Shown piece by piece: positions 9,393 through 18,500 of a DNA stretch of 32,536 nucleotides. This stretch comes from Paludibacteraceae bacterium (GTDB lineage Bacteria; Bacteroidota; Bacteroidia; Bacteroidales; Paludibacteraceae). Every line of letters begins with the position of its first letter. The stretch's first letter is position 1. The notes under the pieces were generated by a model, which had not been told where the DNA came from, did no database searches, and was given only the letters and a program-made list of their open reading frames with translations. The translations under genes were made by a program, and so were the position numbers. The stretch covers positions 1 to 32,536 of the forward strand of contig JAKSLB010000034.1 of NCBI GenBank assembly GCA_024401435.1. The letters run 5' to 3'.

Positions 9393-9489
9393 CACGATTT
9401 TTGTAAGTCTTTTATTTGAATAAATATAGATCCATGAAGATGGAATGTATATATGAAAAAAATTTTCGGGATCTATTAAAATAAATAAT

Positions 9490-9669
9490 ATGATAAAAAA
9501 AATAGTTTTCATCTGCGCGATGACAATTTCTTTTGCAAGTTGTATTTCAATTAATGATTGTGAGTGCAAAGTAGAAGGTTCGGATACCTCTTTTGATCAT
9601 TATGATTATGAAGGCTCTTGCTCGGAATTGGATGAAGAAGAAGGTAACGTTACTTGTGTGGCAAGATAA
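9490..9669 (+). CDS. Small Cys-rich acidic putative lipoprotein (59 aa)
   Basis: I do not recognise a family. The N-terminus has a short Lys-rich start (MIKK), a hydrophobic core and ASC at residues 16-18, which can serve as a lipobox with lipidated C18, although Phe rather than Leu stands at -3. The remaining 41 residues are acidic, with four Cys (C24, C26, C44, C56), a DHYDYE cluster and an ELDEEEG patch. The stop is 15 bases before the MauE-thioredoxin gene, so the two are probably co-transcribed from the -7 element at 9385. The spacing, the secretion signal and the Cys content suggest a periplasmic or surface partner, or substrate, of the redox membrane protein; that link is inference. 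It is too short for most gene callers and may be missing from existing annotations. Confidence 0.65.
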   Translation: MIKKIVFICAMTISFASCISINDCECKVEGSDTSFDHYDYEGSCSELDEEEGNVTCVAR

Positions 9670-9684
9670 AAGACAGGAATCGTA

Positions 9685-10602
9685 ATGACAAGAGACACAT
9701 CTGATAAAATCTTTTATGGTTGTCGATGCTTGTTAGGTTTGATGTTCTTGATTTCAGCGATTTTAAAGTTTATATCAATAGGATCTTTTGAATCGTATGT
9801 TTTTTCTTTGGATTTTTTTAACCTGACAATGTCGTCTTATCTTTCCCGATGCTTATTGTTTGTTGAGGCTTCTTTGGGTTGTTTGCTGATAACAACTCTC
9901 TACAAAAAGGAAGTGGACATTCTCTCTTTCTTATTGCTTTTTTTATTTTCCAGTTTGCTAATTTATTTGGTAATTATTGGAGAAGAGGGGAATTGTCATT
10001 GTATGGGAGAGACATTTAGTTTTTCTCCGATTCAATCTTTACTGAAAAACCTATTGTTATTTATCCTGTTGTTTTTTGCTATGAAAAGCAAACCATTCCA
10101 ATTAAAATATCCTCGCATCATCTTATCGTTGATATTGCTTTCATCATTTGTTTTTTCCTTCGCTCAGTTACCCGTTGGGTTTGGCAATGAACGAGAGACA
10201 AAATTCAATGTTGAGGCATATGAAAAATTAGAACAGACACAGTCAGTCTTGCAGAATGTGAAAAAACAGGAGTTGTCGTTTGTCTGTTTTATGAGTGTGA
10301 AATGCAAGCATTGTAAATTGGCCATGCGCAAGTTGGAGGTTTGCTTGAAAGATGCGACTGTCCAACCTTGTGTGCAGTGGGTTGTGTGGGGTGATGAGGA
10401 AGGTATGAATGAATTTATAAAGGAAACAGGAGTTAAAATGCAATCCCACTTTTTTATGGATCCAGTGGATATGATGCCTATTACAGGGTATAATATTCCA
10501 TTGATATTGATTTTTAAGAAAGGGGAATTAGTGTCAAAAATGAGTAATGCGACATTTGATGATGAACTGTGTCGAAAGTTATTATCTGAACAAGTAAATT
10601 AA
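9685..10602 (+). CDS. MauE/DoxX-like redox membrane protein fused to a thioredoxin-like domain
   Basis: 305 aa. Five hydrophobic segments are visible (about 13-33, 51-72, 78-98, 120-134, 144-163). The loop after the third carries C104-H-C106 (GNCHCMGE), a hallmark of MauE-type redox-associated membrane proteins. Lys-rich loops after segments 2 and 4 place those loops in the cytoplasm, so the CHC loop and the C-terminal domain should both face the periplasm. Residues about 175-300 look thioredoxin-like: FMSVKCKHCK with C207-x-x-C210, and a late NIPLILIFKKGE segment resembling the cis-Pro strand. The expected role is thiol-disulfide exchange for an exported protein, analogous to MauE in methylamine dehydrogenase maturation. 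The natural substrate is unknown; the Cys-rich peptide encoded just upstream is the obvious candidate. hisA follows after 12 bases. Confidence 0.82.
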   Translation: MTRDTSDKIFYGCRCLLGLMFLISAILKFISIGSFESYVFSLDFFNLTMSSYLSRCLLFVEASLGCLLITTLYKKEVDILSFLLLFLFSSLLIYLVIIGEEGNCHCMGETFSFSPIQSLLKNLLLFILLFFAMKSKPFQLKYPRIILSLILLSSFVFSFAQLPVGFGNERETKFNVEAYEKLEQTQSVLQNVKKQELSFVCFMSVKCKHCKLAMRKLEVCLKDATVQPCVQWVVWGDEEGMNEFIKETGVKMQSHFFMDPVDMMPITGYNIPLILIFKKGELVSKMSNATFDDELCRKLLSEQVN

Positions 10603-10614
10603 AATTAAAAACAT

Positions 10615-11337
10615 ATGATAGAAATTATTCCCGCAATTGATATTATTGAAGGAAAATGTGTGCGTCTTTCGCAAGGCGATTATGCTCAAAAGAAAGTTTA
10701 TAACGAAAATCCTGTAGAGGTCGCAAAGGAATTTGAATCGGTTGGAATCCGTCGATTGCATTTGGTCGACTTGGATGGTGCGAAAGCACAACATATTGTT
10801 AATTACAAAGTGTTGGAATCAATTGCGACTCAGACCTCTTTGACCATTGATTTTGGTGGTGGTTTGAAAAGTGATGATGACTTGCGTATTGCATTTGAAT
10901 CAGGAGCCAAGATGATTACGGGTGGAAGTATCGCAGTGAAGAAACCTGAGGTATTCCTCTCTTGGTTGGATAAGTTTGGTGCGGAAAGAATTATCTTAGG
11001 AGCGGATGTGAAGGAAGAAAAAATAGCTGTAAGTGGATGGATTGAAACCACATCCTTAGATTTGCTTCCGTTTGTTCAAAATTTTGTCGATAAAGGTATT
11101 GATAAAGTGATATGCACAGATATCAGTAAGGATGGTATGTTGAAAGGTCCATCTGTAGAGTTGTACAAAAAAATATTGAAAGAAATTCCTTCTCTGTATT
11201 TGATTGCCAGTGGTGGAGTTAGTTCGATGAAAGATATAGAAGAGTTGAATGAAGCTAATGTTCCAGCAGTCATTACAGGCAAGGCAATCTATGAGGGAAG
11301 AATAAAAATGGAAGAAATAGCCTCTTTCTTGTTGTAA
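10615..11337 (+). CDS. hisA: HisA, ProFAR isomerase of histidine biosynthesis
   Basis: 240 aa, normal length. It is a (beta/alpha)8 barrel that isomerises ProFAR to PRFAR, the fourth step of histidine synthesis. The catalytic Asp pair is present: D9 in IIPAID and D131 in ILGADVKEE. The phosphate-binding signatures [25 protein letters not shown] and [10 protein letters not shown] are intact. It starts 12 bases after the MauE-thioredoxin gene and is followed 34 bases later by hisI. In many Bacteroidota hisF lies between hisA and hisI; here it does not. Confidence 0.97.
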   Translation: MIEIIPAIDIIEGKCVRLSQGDYAQKKVYNENPVEVAKEFESVGIRRLHLVDLDGAKAQHIVNYKVLESIATQTSLTIDFGGGLKSDDDLRIAFESGAKMITGGSIAVKKPEVFLSWLDKFGAERIILGADVKEEKIAVSGWIETTSLDLLPFVQNFVDKGIDKVICTDISKDGMLKGPSVELYKKILKEIPSLYLIASGGVSSMKDIEELNEANVPAVITGKAIYEGRIKMEEIASFLL

Positions 11338-11371
11338 TTTTTTGTAAATTCGCACATTAATATCTATAGGT

Positions 11372-11683
11372 ATGGAGTTAGACTTTAAAAAAATGGACGG
11401 ATTGGTTCCAGCAATTATTCAAGATGCCGATACACGTGTGGTTTTGATGCTGGGATTTATGAATGAGGAAGCATTTCAAAAAACAGTGGAAACGGGAAAG
11501 GTAACCTTTTTTAGTCGGACCAAAAATCGTTTGTGGACGAAAGGTGAGACAAGTGGGAACTTTTTGAATGTGGTTTCCATAAAAGAGGATTGTGACAAGG
11601 ATACATTGTTAATTAAAGTACATCCTGTAGGTCCTGTTTGCCATACGGGAACGGATACATGTTGGGGTGAAGTAAACAAATAA
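11372..11683 (+). CDS. hisI: HisI, phosphoribosyl-AMP cyclohydrolase, without the HisE domain
   Basis: 103 aa monofunctional protein. It opens the purine ring of phosphoribosyl-AMP in the third step of histidine synthesis. Family motifs are intact: [26 protein letters not shown], the Mg-binding [10 protein letters not shown] and the Zn-Cys region [12 protein letters not shown]. In Bacteroides-type relatives the same sequence continues past the CWGE motif into a C-terminal HisE (phosphoribosyl-ATP pyrophosphohydrolase) domain, about 200 aa in total. Here a stop codon falls four codons after CWGE and the next gene begins 9 bases later, so there is no room for a HisE remnant. A separate hisE must exist elsewhere if the pathway works. 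The gene itself looks healthy. Confidence 0.95.
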   Translation: MELDFKKMDGLVPAIIQDADTRVVLMLGFMNEEAFQKTVETGKVTFFSRTKNRLWTKGETSGNFLNVVSIKEDCDKDTLLIKVHPVGPVCHTGTDTCWGEVNK

Positions 11684-11692
11684 GCATAGCCT

Positions 11693-12403
11693 ATGTCTTT
11701 GATAGAATATAAGAATGTTAGTGTAACGCGACAAGAACAGGTCATTTTGAAAGATGTTAGTGTCACTGTAGAGGAGAAAGATTTCATCTTCCTTTTAGGT
11801 AAGGTGGGAAGTGGAAAGAGTACGTTCTTGAAATCTCTCTATTGTGAAGCACCAATAACATCAGGGTCTGCTAAGGTCTTAGATTATGATTTGAGTAAGA
11901 TTAAGTCGCGTCATGTCCCATATTTGCGTCGTCAAATGGGAATCGTATTTCAGGATTTCCAATTGTTGCACGATCGTTCAGTGGAAGACAATCTTATGTT
12001 CGTTTTAAAAGCAACATCAAAATGCACTAAAAAAGAGATGCATAATCGTATTGAGGAGGTTCTGAAATACGTAGGCATGTCAACGAAGGGATATCGCATG
12101 CCACATGAGTTGTCTGGCGGTGAACAACAAAGAGTCGTGATAGCACGTGCTTTGCTAAATCATCCAAAGATTTTATTGGCAGATGAACCAACAGGTAACT
12201 TAGACGCTCAGATGGGGGAGGATTTGATGAATCTATTTTACAAAATCTCACAAGAGGGAACAGCTGTTATTATGTCAACACATAATATGAAGTGGACTGA
12301 GATGTTCCCTGCAAGGGTGATGAATTGTGAAAATGGAATGTTGATAGAGTGTCAGGAAGAGCAGGAACAGATAGTAGAAGAAACAATGAGTGAAGAGATA
12401 TGA
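11693..12403 (+). CDS. FtsE-like ABC transporter ATP-binding protein
   Basis: 236 aa. A complete ABC nucleotide-binding domain is present: Walker A GKVGSGKST (about residues 37-45), Q-loop IVFQDFQLL, signature LSGGEQQR, Walker B ILLADEPTGNLD and the switch His in MSTHN. Sequence and size fit the FtsE/LolD branch, closest to FtsE, which with the membrane protein FtsX controls peptidoglycan hydrolases at division. No ftsX or other permease gene is adjacent. The C-terminal 25 residues are strongly acidic (ECQEEQEQ...). It sits 9 bases after hisI and overlaps metF by ATGA, which indicates translational coupling. The FtsE assignment is by resemblance only. Confidence 0.88.
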   Translation: MSLIEYKNVSVTRQEQVILKDVSVTVEEKDFIFLLGKVGSGKSTFLKSLYCEAPITSGSAKVLDYDLSKIKSRHVPYLRRQMGIVFQDFQLLHDRSVEDNLMFVLKATSKCTKKEMHNRIEEVLKYVGMSTKGYRMPHELSGGEQQRVVIARALLNHPKILLADEPTGNLDAQMGEDLMNLFYKISQEGTAVIMSTHNMKWTEMFPARVMNCENGMLIECQEEQEQIVEETMSEEI

Positions 12404-13356
12404 GTGTAAAGGATTTAATATTAAATAGTAAAAAGACAGCATTCTCGTTTGAAATCTTGCCACCATTGAAGGGTAATGGTATTGAGGCAATTTATAATAC
12501 GATTGATGAGTTGCGTGAATTTGATCCTAAATATATTGATATAACAACTCACAGAAGTCAGTTGGTTTATCGTACATTGGAAAATGGACTTTTCCAATGT
12601 GATCGTGTTCGCCAACGACCTGGAACGGTAGCAGTGGCTGCTGCCATCAAAAACAAGTATAACATTGATGTTGTCCCTCATATTTTGTGCAGTGGCTTTT
12701 CGAAAGAAGAAACAGAATATGTTTTGATTGATTTGGATTTCCTTGGTATATATGATTTGTTACTACTTCGTGGTGACAAGGCAAAACACGAAAATACGTT
12801 TATGCCAAGTGAAGAAGGTTATGCACATGCTTCTGAATTGCAATTGCAAATCAATCGATTCAATGAGGGCTTTTTCTTGGACGGAACAAAACAAAAGCAA
12901 CCTCGTACACGTTGTTTCACCTACGGAGTAGCCGGTTATCCGGAAAAACATGATGAAGCTCCTAATGTGGATTCAGATATCTATTGGTTGAAAAAGAAGG
13001 TTGAAAATGGAGCGGACTATATTGTGACACAGATGTTCTTCGATAATGAAAAATATTTCTCTTTTGTCGATCGCTGTCATAAAGAAGGTATTACGGTACC
13101 GATTGTGCCAGGATTGAAACCTATTACGACATTGAAACAATTGACCGTCTTACCCAAAACATTCCATTTGGATCTTCCAGAGGATTTGGCAATAGAATTG
13201 CGTAAATGCAAAACAGATGAAGAGGCTCGTGCGGTCGGAATAGAGTGGTGTACTATGCAGTCTAAGGAGTTGATGGAAAAGGGAGTCCCAAGCATCCATT
13301 TCTACTCAATGTCTACTGCTAAAAGTATAAAGGAGATCGCAAAGAGAGTGTATTGA
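12400..13356 (+). CDS. metF: 5,10-methylenetetrahydrofolate reductase
   Basis: 318 aa TIM-barrel flavoprotein. It reduces methylene-THF to methyl-THF for methionine synthesis. Landmarks are the N-terminal FSFEILPPLKG with the catalytic Glu, the YIDITTHRSQ strand, LLLRGDKA, the CFTYGVAGYPEKH stretch, ADYIVTQMFFDN and the C-terminal GVPSIHFYSM. The length is typical. The start codon overlaps the stop of the ABC ATPase gene (ATGA at 12400-12403), and the DUF4834-like gene follows after 22 bases. It is therefore in the middle of a likely operon from the hisA side toward gpmI. Confidence 0.97.
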   Translation: MSVKDLILNSKKTAFSFEILPPLKGNGIEAIYNTIDELREFDPKYIDITTHRSQLVYRTLENGLFQCDRVRQRPGTVAVAAAIKNKYNIDVVPHILCSGFSKEETEYVLIDLDFLGIYDLLLLRGDKAKHENTFMPSEEGYAHASELQLQINRFNEGFFLDGTKQKQPRTRCFTYGVAGYPEKHDEAPNVDSDIYWLKKKVENGADYIVTQMFFDNEKYFSFVDRCHKEGITVPIVPGLKPITTLKQLTVLPKTFHLDLPEDLAIELRKCKTDEEARAVGIEWCTMQSKELMEKGVPSIHFYSMSTAKSIKEIAKRVY

Positions 13357-13378
13357 TCATTAAGAACTAAGATTCGTT

Positions 13379-13678
13379 ATGGGAATATTGATTACGTTAT
13401 CGGTTATCTTTTTTCTTTTCTTTTTTTTTATTGCAGCCAGCGTTATGTCTGTTGCAGGAAAACTGGTGGGTGGCGTTTTTCAATTTTTCAAGAATTTTAT
13501 AGGAGGAGGAGATCGAAAACCTTCTTATGATGAAGATAATGAGGAGGAAGAACCTCAGCAATCGGAAAAGGGTGCTATTCGTATGAAAAAATTCAAGACG
13601 TTGGCAGAGGAAACGGAATACGAAGAGTGTGCTCCTGAGAAGATTGAACGTGAGGTGGAATATGAAAAATGCGAATGA
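13379..13678 (+). CDS. Small single-pass membrane protein, DUF4834-like
   Basis: 99 aa. A strongly hydrophobic N-terminus (about residues 3-28, rich in Phe) forms one membrane segment. A short Gly/Lys stretch follows, then a long charged tail with an EDNEEEEP run and a final YEKCE. The layout, size and tail ending in an acidic Tyr-containing motif resemble DUF4834 proteins of Bacteroidota, as remembered rather than searched. Function is unknown. It lies between metF (22 bases upstream) and gpmI (26 bases downstream) and probably belongs to the same transcript. Confidence 0.75.
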   Translation: MGILITLSVIFFLFFFFIAASVMSVAGKLVGGVFQFFKNFIGGGDRKPSYDEDNEEEEPQQSEKGAIRMKKFKTLAEETEYEECAPEKIEREVEYEKCE

Positions 13679-13704
13679 AATAATTACATATAAAATATAA
13701 AAAG

Positions 13705-15228
13705 ATGAACAAAAAAGTTTTATTGATGATCCTCGATGGATGGGGATTTGGAAACAAGTCAAAGTCAGATGTGATTTCTTCAACACCAACTCCTTATTGG
13801 GATTCTTTGTTGAAAAATTATCCTTATTCTCAATTACAAGCTTCTGGCGAATTCGTTGGTTTGCCTGATGGACAGATGGGTAACTCAGAGGTAGGTCACT
13901 TGAATATCGGTGCTGGTCGTATTGTTTACCAAGATTTGGTAAAAATTAATATGGCATGCAAGGAAAATACGATCATGGAAAATCCTGAAGTTAAGAGTGC
14001 ATTCTCATACGCTAAGGAAAAAGGAAAACAGATCCATTTTATGGGATTGGTTTCTAACGGTGGTGTTCACTCATCTTTGGATCACCTTTTCAAATTGATT
14101 GAGATTTCTAAGGCTTATGGCTTGGATAAAACATATGTTCACTGCTTTATGGATGGTCGTGATACTGACCCTAAGAGTGGAAAAGGTTTCATCGAACAAT
14201 TGGAAAACCAATTAGCTAAGAATACCGGTAAAATTGCTTCTATTGTTGGTCGTTTCTATGCAATGGATCGTGATAAACGTTGGGAACGTGTTAAAGAGGC
14301 ATATGATTTGTTAATCGAAGGCAAGGGTAAGGCAGCTACTGACATGGTTAAAGCTATGGAAGAGTCTTATGCTGATGGCGTTACAGATGAGTTTATCAAA
14401 CCAATCGCACGTGTGGAGAATGGCAAACCTGTTGGAACGATCCAAGAGGGTGATGTTGTTATCTTCTTCAATTATCGTAACGACCGTGCAAAGGAGTTGA
14501 CTATTGTATTGACACAACAAGATATGCCAGAAGCTGGTATGAAGACAATCAAGGATTTACAATACTATTGTATGACTCCTTATGATTCTTCATTCACAGG
14601 CGTACATATTCTTTTCAACAAAGAGAATGTGATGAACACATTGGGTGAGGTTGTCGCTAAAGCAGGTATGAAGCAATTACATATTGCTGAAACTGAAAAA
14701 TATGCTCATGTGACATTCTTCTTCAATGGTGGTCGTGAACAACCATACGAGAATGAAGATCGTATTTTGGTGCCTTCTCCAAAGGTGGCTACTTACGATT
14801 TGAAACCAGAAATGAGTGCATATGAGGTAAAAGACAAGTTGGTTGAGGCTATCGGAACCAAAAAATACGAATGGATCGTTGTCAACTATGCTAATGGTGA
14901 TATGGTGGGACATACAGGAATCTATTCAGCTATCGAGAAAGCTGTCGTTGCTATCGATAATTGTGTGAAAGATACTGTTGAGGCTTGTAAAGCAAATGGT
15001 TATGACGTTATTATTATCGCTGACCATGGTAACTGTGATAATGCAATCAATGCTGATGGTACACCTAATACAGCTCACTCATTGAACCCAGTTCCATTTG
15101 TTTACGTAAGTGACAACAAGGGCGCAAAGGTGGAAGATGGTAAGTTGGCCGACGTTGCACCTTCAATTTGCTCATTGTTAGGTATCGCACAACCTGCAGA
15201 AATGACGGGTAAGTGCCTTATTAAATAA
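13705..15228 (+). CDS. gpmI: 2,3-bisphosphoglycerate-independent phosphoglycerate mutase
   Basis: 507 aa, the standard length. It interconverts 3- and 2-phosphoglycerate in glycolysis through a phosphoserine and two Mn ions. The metal ligand D11 in MILDGWG and the nucleophile S61 in [10 protein letters not shown] are visible, as are [33 protein letters not shown], the late [13 protein letters not shown] and ADHGNCDNA. Codons look more biased than in the neighbours (frequent GGT, CGT and GTT), as expected for a highly expressed glycolytic gene. A terminator hairpin follows about 47 bases after the stop. Confidence 0.97.
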   Translation: MNKKVLLMILDGWGFGNKSKSDVISSTPTPYWDSLLKNYPYSQLQASGEFVGLPDGQMGNSEVGHLNIGAGRIVYQDLVKINMACKENTIMENPEVKSAFSYAKEKGKQIHFMGLVSNGGVHSSLDHLFKLIEISKAYGLDKTYVHCFMDGRDTDPKSGKGFIEQLENQLAKNTGKIASIVGRFYAMDRDKRWERVKEAYDLLIEGKGKAATDMVKAMEESYADGVTDEFIKPIARVENGKPVGTIQEGDVVIFFNYRNDRAKELTIVLTQQDMPEAGMKTIKDLQYYCMTPYDSSFTGVHILFNKENVMNTLGEVVAKAGMKQLHIAETEKYAHVTFFFNGGREQPYENEDRILVPSPKVATYDLKPEMSAYEVKDKLVEAIGTKKYEWIVVNYANGDMVGHTGIYSAIEKAVVAIDNCVKDTVEACKANGYDVIIIADHGNCDNAINADGTPNTAHSLNPVPFVYVSDNKGAKVEDGKLADVAPSICSLLGIAQPAEMTGKCLIK

Positions 15229-15274
15229 AATAGGTCATTTTAAAGGGCATCAATTATTTGCCTATACAAGAATT

Positions 15275-15309
15275 AGGAGTAATCGTTTTATGACGGTTAC
15301 TCCTTTTTT
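15275..15309 (+). terminator. Intrinsic terminator after gpmI
   Basis: AGGAGTAA (15275-15282) pairs with TTACTCCT (15297-15304), with partial pairing inside, and is followed by a T-run. Confidence 0.75.
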
Positions 15310-15520
15310 CATTTTATGGTTGTTGTAATGAATGTAAAAAACTTTGAAAAAAACTTATAAATTCTTTCGTTTTGTATAATTTTTGTTAAATTAGCAACCG
15401 CTTATGTTTTTTATAGGCTTTTTTGCAAATAATAGAGAGTTGATCTCCTATTGTGTGATTGTGAAAGGATATAATATGTTTAATGAGGGATATGTGTGTA
15501 ATCCCATAAAAAAGATTGAA

Positions 15521-18500
15521 ATGAAAATGATGAAAAGGTTGTTCGTTGCCTTTTTCCTGGTGATGAATAGTGTGTTGGCGTTGGCAGATGTGACAATTTC
15601 AGAAATTATGCCATGTAATATATCGACCTATATTAATGACAAAAAAGATTTTACGGGATGGATAGAGTTTTATAATGATGGAACCTCTGATGTTAGTTTG
15701 GAGGGTTGGGTTATCGGAAATTATATTAATAAGAGCAAAAGTGGATTGACACTTAAATGGAGTTGGACCATAGATAAAAATTTTATCGTGCCAGCGGGAG
15801 AGTATACCCTTATGTATTTTGACGAAGTGTCAGGTTCTAAACATGCACCCTATAAGGTAGATGTGGATGGTGGAATGTTAGAACTGATTGATAAGAAAGG
15901 AAATTCCTCTGTTCTTATGTATTCCCCTATGAAACCACATATTTCCTATGGTGTATATGAGAATACGTGGGGATACATGTCACCTACACCAGGGAAAAAG
16001 AATACTGTATGTTATGATGTTAGCAAAGCTTCCAAGTGTCAATGCGAGAAACCCACATTTACCAAGACTCAACCTGGTGTCTTTAGTGAACAACCTGATG
16101 AGGGAGAGAAGGAAACACGAAAAGTGACGTTGTCTTGCTCAACAGAAGGTGCTGTGATTCGATATACCCTTGATGGATCAGAACCTACCTCTTCTAGTGA
16201 AAAGTATACCGATTCAACTTCTATTAAATTTACGAGTACGATTTGTCTTCGTGCACGAGCTTTTAAAGACGGAATGTTACCAAGCGACATCTTGACGGGT
16301 TCGTTTATTGTGTATGAAAACAGAAGCAATTGTGACGGAGTGGATGCTCCAGTTGTCTCGATTGTGACGGATAAGAAATTTATGAAAGATCCTCAGATTG
16401 GTATTCATACAGTGGGTGATGCAGGTATTCCAGGTGCGAAATCTTGTATTGCTAATAATGCCAATTATAATCAGGATTGGCATAGAGCTGTCAATTTTGA
16501 ATATTTTGTAGATGGGAAACAGAAAGTTTCTCAAGAAGCCATGGCTGGTATCATGGGCGGATGTTCTCGTAAGTATGATGTTAAGTCATTGAAGATTACA
16601 ACAAGCAAACGTACGGGTAACGAAACATATGGTTATAATTTCTTTGCTCAAGAGAAAGGAAAAGAAAATAATGAATATACTAGCTTGCAATTAAGAAATG
16701 GTGGTAATGGTTATGAGACTGTTAGATGTCGAGATGGATTTATGCAATCGATAGCCAAGGGAATGGGGAATATCGATTATCAAGCCTATCAACCCGTTAG
16801 CTATTATTTGAATGGTGTTTATATGGGATTTATGGGGTTGCGAGAGAGAACGAATGAAGATTTTGTCTTTTCCAATTATGGGTTGGATAAAGATAAGATT
16901 GATGTCATTAAGTTTACCCAAGAGAAACCAGAAGTTTGTGTGGGCGATCGAGTAGCTTATGATGAGATGGTACGCTTTGTGACAGATAGTAATAATTACA
17001 AGCGAGATGATTATTTGATGAGACTCACCAATTATATGGATGTTGAGGAGTATTTGAATTATATCATATTTGAACAATTTATTGTAAATACTGACTGGCC
17101 TGGAAATAATCAGAAACTATGGAGAAAACATGTCGGTGGAAAATTCCGTTGGATTTTATATGATACGGATTTCGGTTTGGGCTTGTATTCAGAATATCCT
17201 AATTTCGGATATTCAGACATGAATATGATTAAGTTCTGTCTTGGTACTGGAGAAAAGAATTGGGCGAATGCCGATCCGGAAACGTATCAGATAGATGAGT
17301 TCAATGTATGGAAAACGGAATTCTTTAAAAGTTTGATGCAAAACAAGGAGTTTGGTAAAATGTATATGACCAAAGCCTTAATGTTACTATCTTCTACATT
17401 GTCATATGGCAATATTGAGAGCATTTGGAATACATTTTATGAAACAGTAAAGAAGGAACATTGCGTGAATAAGACGGTTACTTCAACCTATGCCAGTTTG
17501 AGTCAAACGGGTACAAATATGCTCGGATTCGCTAAAGCTCGTAATGGAAAATTTAAGGAACATTTGGCGGAGTATTTTGGTGTCGATACGACAAGTGTGA
17601 AACTAAAGGTTTCTTGTGCTGATAAAAATACAGGTTTTTATATTAATAACATTCCAGTCAATGAAAATTCCGTGTCAATGAAATGCATGAAGAAAATGGA
17701 AGTGACTCTGCGACCTATCTTACCAAGTGGATATGTGGTGGATAAGTGGACTGTGGATGATACGTTAACTTATAAGACACAATCTATCACGTTTACAATG
17801 AATAAAGAGAAGACGGTGAAGTTGACTCTTAAAGAGGAATCATACGATAAACCTCTCATCTTTATCAATGAATTGTGTTCAAAGAGTAGTATGTTCATAG
17901 AGCCAGAATCGGAAGAGTCATCAGATTGGTTGGAATTGTACAATGCGAGTGATGATTACATTGAAGTTTCAGGTTTCTATTTGTCGGATAATGATACAAC
18001 CATTCAGATTGCCAGTGGATATGGTTGTACCAATATTCCTCCGAAAGGATTCTTGTTGCTATGGGCTGATGACAGAGGTAAAAGTGGTGCGCAACATCTT
18101 GGCTTTAAGTTGTCGGATGCTGGTGAAACAATCACATTGACGAAAAAAGTTCGTGATTCTTTGATTGTGGTAGATAAAGTAACATACGGAACAATTGGAG
18201 AGAACAATAGTTACGGACGTGAAACTGATGGTGCAAGTAAGATGAGGATTTTCTCTGTTTGTTCTCAAAACACTGATTTCACGGAAGCTACTCCAGGAGA
18301 GGCTAACTCATTATATGATTGTGAAACGATTTTGGATACACGTACCTATAAGGTCAATATCACAAGTAATTCAACTAATGTCAGATATGATATCAATGGT
18401 AAGAGTTTCAAAGGAGCTAATGTTACTACCTATCTTATGAAGGGAAAAACTTTGACGGTTTCTCCGAACCTTCCTGCTAAATGTAAATTCATCAAATGGG

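Noticed and set aside
13397-13789. 130-aa minus-strand frame opposite the DUF4834-like gene
   Set aside because: The forward frame has a membrane segment, sits in tight operon spacing and starts correctly. The reverse frame is a Phe/Arg-rich shadow.
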